64,000 bases of DNA from Mucilaginibacter sp. cycad4 (GTDB lineage Bacteria > Bacteroidota > Bacteroidia > Sphingobacteriales > Sphingobacteriaceae): assembly GCF_034263275.1 (NCBI RefSeq), contig NZ_CP139559.1:5456001-5520000 (forward strand), in the 5' to 3' direction. The notes beneath the pieces are model-generated. The model ran no database searches. It was not told where the DNA came from and worked only from the letters and a program-made list of their open reading frames with translations. This document shows, in pieces, positions 52,437 through 60,654 of the stretch (position 1 is its first letter; each line of letters starts with the position of its first letter). The position numbers were made by a program, and so were the translations under genes.

Positions 52437-52689
52437 TCCCCTCTTGAGAGGGGGTGCGAGGGCTATATGCGTTGGCTGGGATGTGCCTCTGCGATTAGCT
52501 TATCAATGCAGAAACACACCCCTACACCCCTCTCAAGAGGGGAATCGCACAAGGCCGCGCTTTTTAACATTTCAAACTCCCCTCTTGAGAGGGGGCGCGA
52601 AAGCAACGAGCGTTGGCAGGGGTGTGTCTCTGCAATTAGCCTATCAACGCAGAAACACACCCCTCCACCCCTCTCAAGAGGGGAATCGC
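52437..52689. repeat. Tandem pair of palindromic repeats (141-base unit)
   Basis: Two copies, 52437-52549 and 52578-52689, start 141 bases apart. Each begins TCCCCTCTTGAGAGGGGG and ends CCCCTCTCAAGAGGGGAATC, with an inner pairing such as AGGGGTGTGT / ACACACCCCT in the second copy. Because 141 is a multiple of three, the frame of the lolA-like gene stays open across both (SPLERGxExxxRW...PLSRGES twice). Same family as the IS-split copy at 40611-41893 and the fragment at 63947. Confidence 0.9.
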
Positions 52690-52715
52690 GCAGGCCTCTG
52701 CTTTTTAAATTGGCA

Positions 52716-53339
52716 ATGATTTTAGTAGCTTTTATTTGTTTAACTTTTAATGCCTATGCCCAACACGCAGGCTACACCCAGCTAACTGATCTCACCAAAT
52801 TTAAACAGCAGTTTGCCGAAGTTGCCGAAAAAACCAACAGCATTAAAAGTGATTTTACGCAGGAGAAAAGCCTGAGCATGCTATCGGAAAAGATCAGCTC
52901 CAAAGGAAAATTCTGGTATCGGAAACCCAATATGCTGCGCATGGAATACACCCAGCCTTTCAGCTACCTCATGATCATGAACAAGGATAACGTGTACATT
53001 AAGGATGGCCAAAAGGAAAACAAAGTATCAACCCGTTCCAACAAGGTATTTAAGCAGATCAACAAAATTGTGGTGGATTGCATCCAGGGAACGGCCCTCA
53101 ACAGCGCCGATTTCAAGTCTGCCGTTTATGAAAACAAGGGCACTTACCTGGTTTCCCTTTCCCCGGTTAATAAGCAGCTGAGCGAGTTTTTCAAAACCAT
53201 TGAAATTACTGTTGATAAAAAGGACTATTCTGTAAACACCATCCAGATGCTGGAAAGCTCTGGCGATAGTACCACCCTTCGTTTCACTAATAAAGAGATC
53301 AATGCCAATATCCCGGATGCGCTTTTTGTTATTAAGTAG
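52716..53339 (+). CDS. LolA-like outer-membrane lipoprotein carrier
   Basis: A 207-residue periplasmic carrier of the LolA fold. From the ATG at 52716 it has a signal peptide (MILVAFICLTFNAYAQ), then the typical IKSDFTQEKSLSML and GKFWYRKPNMLRMEY strand blocks. The same frame is open from an ATG at 52398 overlapping the previous stop, which is how other genes here start. Between the two ATGs lies the tandem repeat pair, so the original start was probably the upstream one (MRRLIF...) and the repeats later entered the signal-peptide region. The 52716 start still yields an exportable protein. LolA-like proteins could carry the lipid-linked pigment across the periplasm. Confidence 0.82.
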   Translation: MILVAFICLTFNAYAQHAGYTQLTDLTKFKQQFAEVAEKTNSIKSDFTQEKSLSMLSEKISSKGKFWYRKPNMLRMEYTQPFSYLMIMNKDNVYIKDGQKENKVSTRSNKVFKQINKIVVDCIQGTALNSADFKSAVYENKGTYLVSLSPVNKQLSEFFKTIEITVDKKDYSVNTIQMLESSGDSTTLRFTNKEINANIPDALFVIK

Positions 53340-53937
53340 CTGCCTGCTGATCCTTGCCGGCTGTTCATCCGTTTATAAAAATCTGAAGCCGGCAGACGGC
53401 AACGTACGTGAGATCAGGAAATTTGCTCCTGATTTTACGCGGGCGCTTTACAAAACCGAGGTAGATGTAATAGGTGGTCACCATTTAAGCGGGCTGCTGC
53501 TCATTAAAACCCTGCCCGATAAAAGCATCCGCATGGTATTCAGCAACGAGATGGGTTTTAAATTTTTCGATTTTGAGTTTAAGCCCGATGGCGGTTTTAA
53601 GGTATATTACATTATTAAGCAAATGGATAAACGCCCGGTGATCATTACCCTGCAAAAAGATTTTGAATTGGTAATGATGCGCAAACAAAACCCCGAAACA
53701 GGCTATCTGCGCAAGGATGGCGACTACCTATACTATGTATTTCCGCAGGAAAAAGGAGCTAATTACTATGTCACCAATAAAGCAGGAACAGAGTTGATCC
53801 GCATAGAGCGCTCATCCGACAGGAAACCGGTTGTGCAGGCCATTATGAAAGATTTTCATGACGGTATCCCCGATACCATCGGCATCAGCCATAAAAATTT
53901 CAAGTTTAACATCGGCCTCAAACGTTTGGAAAGATAA
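53317..53937 (+). CDS. Lipoprotein of the pigment cluster (LolB-like position)
   Basis: A 206-residue lipoprotein: MRFLLLSSCLLILAGCSSVYK has a clear lipobox (LAGC). The mature part is rich in alternating beta-type strands (VYYIIKQMDKRPVIITLQKD), compatible with a lipid-binding barrel that would accept cargo from the LolA-like protein, but I cannot assign it to a named family. The ATG at 53317 lies 23 bases inside the LolA-like gene; an in-frame ATG at 53302 is five codons further upstream. The stop overlaps the dehydratase gene start (TAATG). Confidence 0.75.
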   Translation: MRFLLLSSCLLILAGCSSVYKNLKPADGNVREIRKFAPDFTRALYKTEVDVIGGHHLSGLLLIKTLPDKSIRMVFSNEMGFKFFDFEFKPDGGFKVYYIIKQMDKRPVIITLQKDFELVMMRKQNPETGYLRKDGDYLYYVFPQEKGANYYVTNKAGTELIRIERSSDRKPVVQAIMKDFHDGIPDTIGISHKNFKFNIGLKRLER

Positions 53938-54308
53938 TGCTCAAGGATACTTTTTTTACTTTCAGCCCGCCTGAAATTGATGGCAGTTTATTCAAGACAA
54001 CCATCACCCTTAACCCAGCACATGATATTTTTAAAGGGCATTTTCCCGGCCAGCCCATTGTGCCCGGCGTTTGTATGATGCAAATGGTAAAGGAAGTTTT
54101 AGAAAATCAGTTGGGTAAAAACCTGCAGCTTGTTAAAGCGGATAATATCAAGTTTCTATCGTTTATGGATCCTGGTCAGCACCGGCAGGTTGAATTGGAT
54201 ATAAAGATTAACATAGCTGATGAATTGATTAAAGCCGATGCGCAGTTGCTGAATGAGGGGATCGTATTTTTGAAATTTAAGGGGGTGTTTAATAAGAACT
54301 CTAAATAA
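53937..54308 (+). CDS. Hotdog dehydratase subunit with catalytic His, no Glu (ApeI-like)
   Basis: A 123-residue FabZ-type hotdog protein. It keeps the loop FKGHFPGQPIVPGV with catalytic His35, but the helix position that holds Glu in FabZ reads Gln49 (VCMMQMVKEV). The other dehydratase in the cluster (44472) has the opposite deficit. Hotdog active sites lie between two subunits, so a heterodimer would contain one proper His-Glu site. It would dehydrate 3-hydroxyacyl-ACP intermediates to make the conjugated polyene. It is the last gene of the pigment operon, and a palindromic repeat begins at its stop codon. Confidence 0.87.
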   Translation: MLKDTFFTFSPPEIDGSLFKTTITLNPAHDIFKGHFPGQPIVPGVCMMQMVKEVLENQLGKNLQLVKADNIKFLSFMDPGQHRQVELDIKINIADELIKADAQLLNEGIVFLKFKGVFNKNSK

Positions 54309-54435
54309 ATTGTCATTTCGATACGAGGAACGAGTGAGAAATTTATACGCCCAGCAAAGTCCACTTTACAGGGCGCACAAGATTTCTCTTTCGCCCCCGA
54401 CTCCAACCTCCCCGGCTTTATCGAAATGACAATTT
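54307..54435. repeat. Palindromic repeat at the end of the pigment operon
   Basis: Perfect 15-base arms AAATTGTCATTTCGA (54307-54321) and TCGAAATGACAATTT (54421-54435) bracket about 100 bases with inner AGAAATTTATACGC / GCGCACAAGATTTCT symmetry. The left arm includes the stop codon of the last pigment gene. It may act as a boundary or terminator for both converging transcripts. Confidence 0.8.
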
Positions 54436-54449
54436 TCTATATTTTGGTA

Positions 54450-55037
54450 TCAATTCTGAGCAATCGCTTTTGCGCTTTTCCCCAACCTGATAGCCGCCAA
54501 CAGGTAATAAAAAGCACCAAAGGCCGAGTATCCTGCCAAATTCACAATCCCCATATTAGGCGAATTAGCCATTGCTATAAATGATACACCCGCAATCATG
54601 GACTGGCCGCCACTCAATATCATTGGCCATTGGCCGCCAAATTCTTTACGTCTTTTTAGGCCTAATACCAGTTGGATTAACCCTGTTAACAAAGCCCAGG
54701 CACCGAATACAATTAATGCAGCAGGCACTCCTTTGGTTATAGCAAAACCTACTGCCAGGGTTGTAATGATACTAATAGCAACGTTAACATATTGTGGTGT
54801 TACTGATGTGCCGTTACCCTGGTTAGCTCGAATATCAAGGAATGTACCCACAACATCCCATAGCGGATAGATGACGAGCAATACTGTTGCCGCAACTGGT
54901 GAGGTTTTGGCTAATAAGGATACCAATATTACCCAGGTAACTGAAAATGCTACCCTTATAAAATAAAGCTTGCGCAGCTCACGGGCTGTTTTAGCTGCTG
55001 CTGATGTTTCGATGATCAATGTTTTATTTACTGACAT
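54450..55037 (-). CDS. DUF308 / HdeD-like membrane protein
   Basis: A 195-residue inner-membrane protein with about six helices (for example VILVSLLAKTSPVAATVLLV, and LIVFGAWALLTGLIQLVLGL), the arrangement of DUF308 proteins, some of which are linked to acid stress. I prefer the ATG at 55037; an in-frame ATG at 55088 would add 17 polar residues. It lies downstream of the Crp-type regulator on the same strand, 115 bases away, and may be its target. Confidence 0.8.
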   Translation of the reverse strand: MSVNKTLIIETSAAAKTARELRKLYFIRVAFSVTWVILVSLLAKTSPVAATVLLVIYPLWDVVGTFLDIRANQGNGTSVTPQYVNVAISIITTLAVGFAITKGVPAALIVFGAWALLTGLIQLVLGLKRRKEFGGQWPMILSGGQSMIAGVSFIAMANSPNMGIVNLAGYSAFGAFYYLLAAIRLGKSAKAIAQN

Positions 55038-55152
55038 GACTTTCAATTTTGTTTTCGTTTTTGTTTGATGAAGCAAAATTGGGCACAAAACGGGGCAATA
55101 ATTTTCACTTAGGTGAAAACCGGACGGGGCATTTGTCAGCAGAGTATCGTTT

Positions 55153-55749
55153 TTACGGCTTTTGTTGAGATAGCCGCTTTTTGATTCGTGTTAGCGATGG
55201 GTTTTTGATGCCTAAATAGGACGAAATGTGATAGGCTGGAATCCGGTTTACAATGTTGGGATGCTGGGCTACCATTTTTAAGTAACGTTCTTCGGCGGTA
55301 TTAAATAAAAACTCTTCTGTACGGGCTTGCGAGTGGTTAAAGAACAGTTCGGCAATCAGGCGACCAAACCTTGGCCAGCCGGTCGGGGTTGTATAAAGAT
55401 ACTGGAGATCGGTATAATTGATGGATATGATCTCGGCATCTTCCATCGCCTGTATAAAATAAGCGCAGGGGTACTGGTTAATAAAGCTCCTGAATGATAC
55501 CAGAAATTGCCTTTCGGAAAAAAAATAAATATTCTTCTCTTCCTGCGTTTCGGGATGCACGTAATAAATCCGGAACAGGCCTTTGGTTATCAGCGCCAGA
55601 TCGGTACATACAACACTTTGCATATTAAAAAAATCACTCTTAACAATTTTACGGCTGCGCCAGTAAGGCAGGCTAAGGGCAACATCATTTGCCGATAGCT
55701 CTGCAAACTTGCCAAGCAGTTCGTTCAATACCTCCTGTTTTTCGTGCAT
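55153..55749 (-). CDS. Crp/Fnr family transcriptional regulator
   Basis: A 198-residue regulator with the cyclic-nucleotide-binding-like domain (about 20-120; LALITKGLFRIYYVHPETQE, NIYFFSERQFLVSF) and a C-terminal helix-turn-helix (RIPAYHISSYLGIKNPSLTRIKKRL). No cysteine cluster. The HTH reads Ser-Leu-Thr-Arg in place of the Glu-x-x-Ser-Arg seen in the regulator at 21305, so its binding site should differ. Third Crp/Fnr regulator in the window; followed by the DUF308 gene. Confidence 0.87.
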   Translation of the reverse strand: MHEKQEVLNELLGKFAELSANDVALSLPYWRSRKIVKSDFFNMQSVVCTDLALITKGLFRIYYVHPETQEEKNIYFFSERQFLVSFRSFINQYPCAYFIQAMEDAEIISINYTDLQYLYTTPTGWPRFGRLIAELFFNHSQARTEEFLFNTAEERYLKMVAQHPNIVNRIPAYHISSYLGIKNPSLTRIKKRLSQQKP

Positions 55750-55924
55750 AGTGTAAAAAATGTGTAATCATCTCAAATATCGGTACAAAAACCCACACCC
55801 TTTTTCACCTGGGTTAATCAAATGAGTGTTTAATTTCTTATTTTACATTCAAACTAAATTCAGGATAAAAAACAATTGTTAAAAAAATCAATCAGCATCA
55901 TGAAAAACATAAAATTATCGCCCC

Positions 55925-56098
55925 ATGTTAATGAGTTTGATCGAGGTAGCCCTTTTCCTGGGCGCCATCATACTGGCGGTATCTGGCCCGCGAAAAAACA
56001 AAAAGAAAGAAAATAAGATCAATGCCGATGCTCTCCTGCATTCTGAATATCACGTTACAGAAAACGGCGGACTGGAGCACATAAAAAGCAATTATTGA
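55925..56098 (+). CDS. Small membrane protein, 57 residues
   Basis: The reading frame MLMSLIEVALFLGAIILAVSG... has one hydrophobic helix (residues 4-20), then a strongly basic stretch (PRKNKKKENK), then a polar tail ending EHIKSNY. A second in-frame ATG at 55931 could be the start. No family is recognised. An overlapping frame from the ATG at 55900 gives only 37 residues without a plausible fold. A clear terminator follows at 56149, supporting a short transcription unit here. The 473 bases between the Crp gene and the barrel gene otherwise look empty. Confidence 0.5.
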   Translation: MLMSLIEVALFLGAIILAVSGPRKNKKKENKINADALLHSEYHVTENGGLEHIKSNY

Positions 56099-56148
56099 AA
56101 TTTTATCACTCCCCTATCAATAACCGGGACATACTTCTAAATAAAAAG

Positions 56149-56181
56149 AAACCGCCCCAAGTAATTTTGCGGCGGTTTTTT
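56149..56181 (+). terminator. Intrinsic terminator after the small membrane protein
   Basis: AAACCGCC (56149-56156) pairs with GGCGGTTT (56171-56178), with a T-rich tail (TTTTTTGTTTATTTT). Confidence 0.8.
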
Positions 56182-56222
56182 GTTTATTTTACGGCTTTAT
56201 AAACCCCTGTCCATCTCCCGGT

Positions 56223-58646
56223 TTGAAATACATTTACAGTTTTTTATTTTTCAGCTTAGTTTACAGCGGCCTGTTTGCACAGGTAAAAGTTAGCGGCAAA
56301 ATAACCGATACTTCAAAAGGCCCGGTAACCCTGGCGGTTGTTAACCTTCAGCAGCAGCACTCCGAACAAATAAGGGCAGTACAAACCGATTCGTTGGGCA
56401 TGTTTTATTTTACCACCGTTGATAAAGGTGACTATCGACTAACCATCACATACACCGGCTATCAAAAAACAGAAATTAAACTAACCCTGCAGCATGATAC
56501 CACCTTATCCATCACCCTTACTGACCTTACCACACAGCTAAATGAGGTGACTGTAACAGCCGGCAAGGCCACTGTTGAAAACAAAAGCGATAAGCTGGTT
56601 TATAATGTATCAACCAGCGCAACATCAGCGGGGGCTGACGCACTTACTGTTATTGGCCGGGTACCGGGCGTAAAGGTTGGTGATAATGAGCTGGGCATTG
56701 CGGGCAAGGGCAGCGTTAAAGTGATGGTAAGTGAAAGGCTGGTACAACTGGCCGGTACCGATCTGCTCCGCTACCTGCGTTCGTTATCTGCAAGCCAGCT
56801 GGCCAGTATTGAGCTTATCAAAAACCCGGGCGCCGGCTATGATGCCGAGGGGAATGCCGGGCTCATCAATATCACCCTCAAACACAGCAAAAAACAAGGT
56901 TATTCGGGCAGTGTGCAGATCAACGATAAACAATGGCTGCATAACCCGGCCACTGTTTATGGCACCGGCAATTACTGGTGGCTTAATGCCAGTGGTGATA
57001 TCAACTACAATTCGGCCAAATTATCGGCCTATGCCAGCGTAAATATTGATCATGACCACGAATTGGAAGGCTTTGAAACCGATATTTATTACCCCAAACA
57101 AACCTGGCTGCAAACTGATACCGGCAATTACCGCTATCATAATTTAAACTTTATAGCCGGTGCCGATTACCGCCTGAGCCCTAAAGTTACCATCGGCGTA
57201 AATTACCAGGGCGGGAAAAACACTTATGACGGGTCGGACCATGTGAATAACCCCATTATCAACAACAATACCGGCGCTGTGGATTCAACATTAAGAACTT
57301 ATGCCACCTACCATCCTGTAGCCATTAGCAATGCAGTTAACCTGCATAGTACTATAAACCTGGATACAGCCGGCGCCAAACTGGTGCTTAATGCCGATTA
57401 CTTTAACTACTACCGTACCGACCGGTCTGATTTTGAAAGCAATACCTACCTCGCTAATGGCTCCCCGAATGCTGCCAGCCGCAACCGTTATCATGATACC
57501 AACAAGCAGGATATCAATATTTATACTTTTAAAGCAGATGCTGTTGTGCCTGTCAAATACGCCCGTTTTGCATTTGGTGCTAAGCTCAGCTTTATCAACA
57601 ATTACAGTAATGCATTTTACTATAAAAAAGCCGCTAACGATTCACTGCGTTATGACGATAACCTGAGCAACGAGTTTACTTATACCGAAAACACCCAATC
57701 GGTTTATGGCAGCATAAGCCGAGAGGATGGCAAATGGAAATACCAGGCGGGCTTACGGGTTGAACGTACCGAAACCAAAGGCTTTTCACATACGCTTAAC
57801 CAAACTACCATTAATAATTACACTAAACTGTTCCCTTCGGCAACAGTGAGTTACCAGGCGGGTGTTGATCATAGCCTTGCGCTAAATTTTGGCAGGCGTG
57901 TGAACCGCCCAACCTTCTGGAACCTTAACCCTTTCAAGAGCCTGTTTACAGCTTACAGCTACGGCGAAGGCAACCCCTATCTTCAACCCGAATACAATAC
58001 TAATTTTGAGCTTTCGCATACCTACAAAAACAGGCTTACGTCGGCTATATTTTTAAATGTTACCAACAACGGGTTTAACGGCGTTACCATTGCCCGGCCG
58101 GATACCAACCTGGTTTATTCCACGCCACTTAATTTTATAAAAACTTACAGGCTGGGTGTTTCCGAAAATTATTCGATACAATTGCTAAAGTGGCTTGACA
58201 ATAATAACCAGCTCACCTTTTACCATACCGATGCCAAATCGGCCCTTAACTCGGTGAAAAACATCAGCGGGTTTGGAGCCTATATCGCTACCAACAATAA
58301 TATTTATTTTAATGCCGGTAAAACCTTTGCCGGTGCGGTAAACTTCTGGTACCAGTTTCCGGAGATAGACCATATAGGCCGCAGCGACGCTTATTACAAA
58401 CTCGACCTCGGCCTCAAAGCATCCGTTTTTAAAAAGAAAATAGATGTTTCATTGGTGATGAACGATGTTTTCAGGAGCAGCGCAACGGCAGTTACTACTG
58501 TAGTGAACGGGGTAAGGCAAAAATACACCAACTTCCAGATTAACAGGTATGCCCTGCTCGGCATCAGCTACCGTTTCGGCAACAGCCAAAACAAAGCCGA
58601 AAAACAGGATACCGGCAACCAGGATGAAAAAGGTCGGATCCATTAA
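56223..58646 (+). CDS. Outer-membrane beta-barrel family protein (CarboxypepD_reg + OMP_b-brl_3)
   Basis: An 807-residue outer-membrane protein. A signal peptide (MKYIYSFLFFSLVYSGLFAQ) is followed by a CarboxypepD_reg-like domain (about 25-105), a plug-like domain with VTVTAGKATVENKSDKLVYNV, ALTVIGRVPGVKV and IELIKNPGAGYDAEGNAGLINI, and a large barrel with LNFGRRVNRPTFWNLNPFKS and GNPYLQPEYNTNFELSHTY, which are signatures of the OMP_b-brl_3 group. The start codon is TTG at 56223; no ATG gives a signal peptide. Cargo unknown. It is bounded by terminators on both sides. Confidence 0.85.
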   Translation: MKYIYSFLFFSLVYSGLFAQVKVSGKITDTSKGPVTLAVVNLQQQHSEQIRAVQTDSLGMFYFTTVDKGDYRLTITYTGYQKTEIKLTLQHDTTLSITLTDLTTQLNEVTVTAGKATVENKSDKLVYNVSTSATSAGADALTVIGRVPGVKVGDNELGIAGKGSVKVMVSERLVQLAGTDLLRYLRSLSASQLASIELIKNPGAGYDAEGNAGLINITLKHSKKQGYSGSVQINDKQWLHNPATVYGTGNYWWLNASGDINYNSAKLSAYASVNIDHDHELEGFETDIYYPKQTWLQTDTGNYRYHNLNFIAGADYRLSPKVTIGVNYQGGKNTYDGSDHVNNPIINNNTGAVDSTLRTYATYHPVAISNAVNLHSTINLDTAGAKLVLNADYFNYYRTDRSDFESNTYLANGSPNAASRNRYHDTNKQDINIYTFKADAVVPVKYARFAFGAKLSFINNYSNAFYYKKAANDSLRYDDNLSNEFTYTENTQSVYGSISREDGKWKYQAGLRVERTETKGFSHTLNQTTINNYTKLFPSATVSYQAGVDHSLALNFGRRVNRPTFWNLNPFKSLFTAYSYGEGNPYLQPEYNTNFELSHTYKNRLTSAIFLNVTNNGFNGVTIARPDTNLVYSTPLNFIKTYRLGVSENYSIQLLKWLDNNNQLTFYHTDAKSALNSVKNISGFGAYIATNNNIYFNAGKTFAGAVNFWYQFPEIDHIGRSDAYYKLDLGLKASVFKKKIDVSLVMNDVFRSSATAVTTVVNGVRQKYTNFQINRYALLGISYRFGNSQNKAEKQDTGNQDEKGRIH

Positions 58647-58652
58647 AAGCAA

Positions 58653-58677
58653 AAAAGGAGCTGTACAAGCTCCTTTT
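58653..58677. terminator. Bidirectional terminator
   Basis: AAAAGGAGCT (58653-58662) and AGCTCCTTTT (58668-58677) form a perfect 10-base stem with a five-base loop between two converging genes, flanked by an A-run on the left. Confidence 0.85.
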
Positions 58678-58701
58678 AAACAATCACAAAACAAAATAAG
58701 G

Positions 58702-59007
58702 TTACATTTTACCTGTAGTATCCTTGCTCATCTTACTTTTCTTCATTTTGCTTTTTGACATTTTATCTGAGCCCATTTTGTCTTTCGACCTTTTATCGTG
58801 GCTCATTTTGCCTGAAGCCATTTTATCGTGGCTCATTTTGTCTTTACTCATTTTATCCTTTTTCATTTTACCGGTATCGCTAAGGGCGATAACATTATGC
58901 AAAGGAGTTGAGGTTTTGGCCTGTACATTGGCTGTAAGGCTGGCAATAGCAAAAGCGGCGATAAGGACGCCTGAAATGATTGATCTGATTTGATTTTTGA
59001 TTTTCAT
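58702..59007 (-). CDS. Pentapeptide MxKDx repeat protein, exported
   Basis: A 101-residue protein. A signal peptide (MKIKNQIRSIISGVLIAAFA..., cleavage near VQA) is followed, from about residue 46, by a low-complexity tail of five-residue units built on M-x-x-D-K or M-x-K-D-K (MSKDKMSHDKMASGKMSHDK...). This is the pattern of the MxKDx repeat family, whose function is unknown. The regular Met, Lys, Asp and a few His suggest metal (for example copper) binding, but that is only a guess. It has its own promoter region and a shared terminator. Confidence 0.82.
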   Translation of the reverse strand: MKIKNQIRSIISGVLIAAFAIASLTANVQAKTSTPLHNVIALSDTGKMKKDKMSKDKMSHDKMASGKMSHDKRSKDKMGSDKMSKSKMKKSKMSKDTTGKM

Positions 59008-59164
59008 GTTTGGTCTTTTAGTTAATTATCTGCTCCTTAGTCGGCCCGGGAGGTCAATCCTTACAATGTATTTCATTTTAATTGTGGCACATACCAATTC
59101 GTGTCAATCCAAAAAAATTCGTGAAATTCGTGCACACTCAACTCACCCACATTAAAGCTACCTT

Positions 59165-59491
59165 ATGGACATCAGCCAGGCACAGCAACTTGTAGATAAC
59201 TGGATCAAAACAACCGGCATCAGGTATTTTAATGAGCTTACCAATACCGCCATTTTAATGGAAGAGGTTGGCGAAGTAGCCAGGATCATGGCGAGGCAAT
59301 ACGGCGAGCAATCATTCAAAACATCGGATACAGAAGTTAACCTGGCCGATGAAATGGCCGACGTACTTTTTGTACTCATTTGCCTGGCCAATCAAACCGG
59401 CATCGACCTGACCGAAGCCCTTGAAAAGAACATGGAAAAGAAAAGCATCCGGGATGCCGAACGGCATAAAAACAATGAAAAACTAAAATAG
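59165..59491 (+). CDS. MazG-like nucleotide pyrophosphohydrolase
   Basis: A 108-residue all-alpha NTP pyrophosphohydrolase. The metal-binding motif is seen as LMEEVGEVARI (E-x-x-E form) and LADEMADVLFVLICLA (E-x-x-D). It would hydrolyse (d)NTPs or modified nucleotides to monophosphates as a housecleaning enzyme. The length fits the short single-domain members. It is monocistronic. Confidence 0.87.
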   Translation: MDISQAQQLVDNWIKTTGIRYFNELTNTAILMEEVGEVARIMARQYGEQSFKTSDTEVNLADEMADVLFVLICLANQTGIDLTEALEKNMEKKSIRDAERHKNNEKLK

Positions 59492-59607
59492 TTAAAATTA
59501 AATTCCAAGATTTTCAATTAAACAAAATTAAATTCTGTAATTTTTTTATTTAATATAATTTAATAAGGCAAAAACCGTTTAATCTAAAACAATTAAACAA
59601 CCTTATT

Positions 59608-60486
59608 ATGAAAACCTATTTTATACTGTCGGTAAGTTTTTTACTTGTACTGACATCCTGCGAACGTAACACAGAACAAAAAGAAAAGATTGCCAATGTA
59701 ATGTTGGCCCCCGCTCCTCCTGTAGAAAAATCTGACATGGAAGCATTTAAAACGCCGGCAGTTGTTGACGACAATCACATTTCTTCCAATACAACAATTA
59801 CCGACACCGCCAAAAAGATCATCAAGGAAGGAGATATCCGTTTTGAAACCGGCAGCCCGAAGGCGGCGCGACAAAACATCGTTTCATCGCTCAAAAAGTT
59901 AGGCGGTTACCTTGCCGAAGAAAATGAGACCAACAGCGGCGAAACCAATCAAAAGGAATACAGCCTCAAGATCAGGGTACCCTCTAAAAACTTTGATGCT
60001 TTTTTAAATGGCCTAACTTCCAGTGCAGATCATATCGACTCCAAAAACATTCACATCAGGGATGTGACAACGCAGTTCATCGACGTTAAAGCACAAATCA
60101 ACAATAACAAACAGTTGGAGCAGCGTTATTTGCAGCTGGCAGCTAAAGCCACCAAAATGACCGACCTGCTGGCCATAGAAGATAAGCTTGCCGCTATCCG
60201 TACCGAAATTGATTCGGCACAAGGGCAGTTGAACTATTTAAGCAGCCAGGTTAGTTACAGTTCGCTGGATATCAGTTTTTACACCAGGCAGGGCAACCTG
60301 GTTAACAACGGCAATGCTTTTGGCTATAAGTTTAAAAACTCACTGAGTACCGGCTGGGATACCATGCAAAACATGTTCTTTTCAATAGTATCCCTGTGGC
60401 CTTTAATATTTGCCGCCTTAATTGTTTACCTGTTAATCATCCGCTGGAAAAAACGGAGGAGGGCAACTGTGTTAACAGAGGCATAA
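59608..60486 (+). CDS. DUF4349 lipoprotein with C-terminal membrane helix
   Basis: A 292-residue lipoprotein (lipobox VLTSC after MKTYFILSVSFLL). The DUF4349 domain spans about 70-275: IKEGDIRFETGSPKAARQNI, GGYLAEENETNSGETNQK, LKIRVPSKNFDAFLNGL, and a coiled-coil segment (NNKQLEQRYLQLAAKATKM...LLAIEDKLAAIRTEID). A transmembrane helix (about 258-280) and a basic tail (RWKKRRRATVL) follow. Such proteins sit in the envelope with the coil outside the membrane; their role is unknown. Confidence 0.85.
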   Translation: MKTYFILSVSFLLVLTSCERNTEQKEKIANVMLAPAPPVEKSDMEAFKTPAVVDDNHISSNTTITDTAKKIIKEGDIRFETGSPKAARQNIVSSLKKLGGYLAEENETNSGETNQKEYSLKIRVPSKNFDAFLNGLTSSADHIDSKNIHIRDVTTQFIDVKAQINNNKQLEQRYLQLAAKATKMTDLLAIEDKLAAIRTEIDSAQGQLNYLSSQVSYSSLDISFYTRQGNLVNNGNAFGYKFKNSLSTGWDTMQNMFFSIVSLWPLIFAALIVYLLIIRWKKRRRATVLTEA

Positions 60487-60654
60487 GAAATATCGCTAAA
60501 GTTAATTTAATATTAAAATTATAAAAAGACCAATGCAAAAAGGTATTAACTGATGAAGATTTAATTAAAAGGGTAGAAATTTTACCAAAATATTTAATAA
60601 ATGCTTGATAAGTAGAAATTTAACACCTAATTTTAAGCACCTAATTAATTGATC

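Noticed and set aside
52414..52719. 101-residue frame in the tandem repeats before the LolA-like gene
   Set aside because: It is only the repeat elements read in a second frame, and the lolA frame is also open through them.
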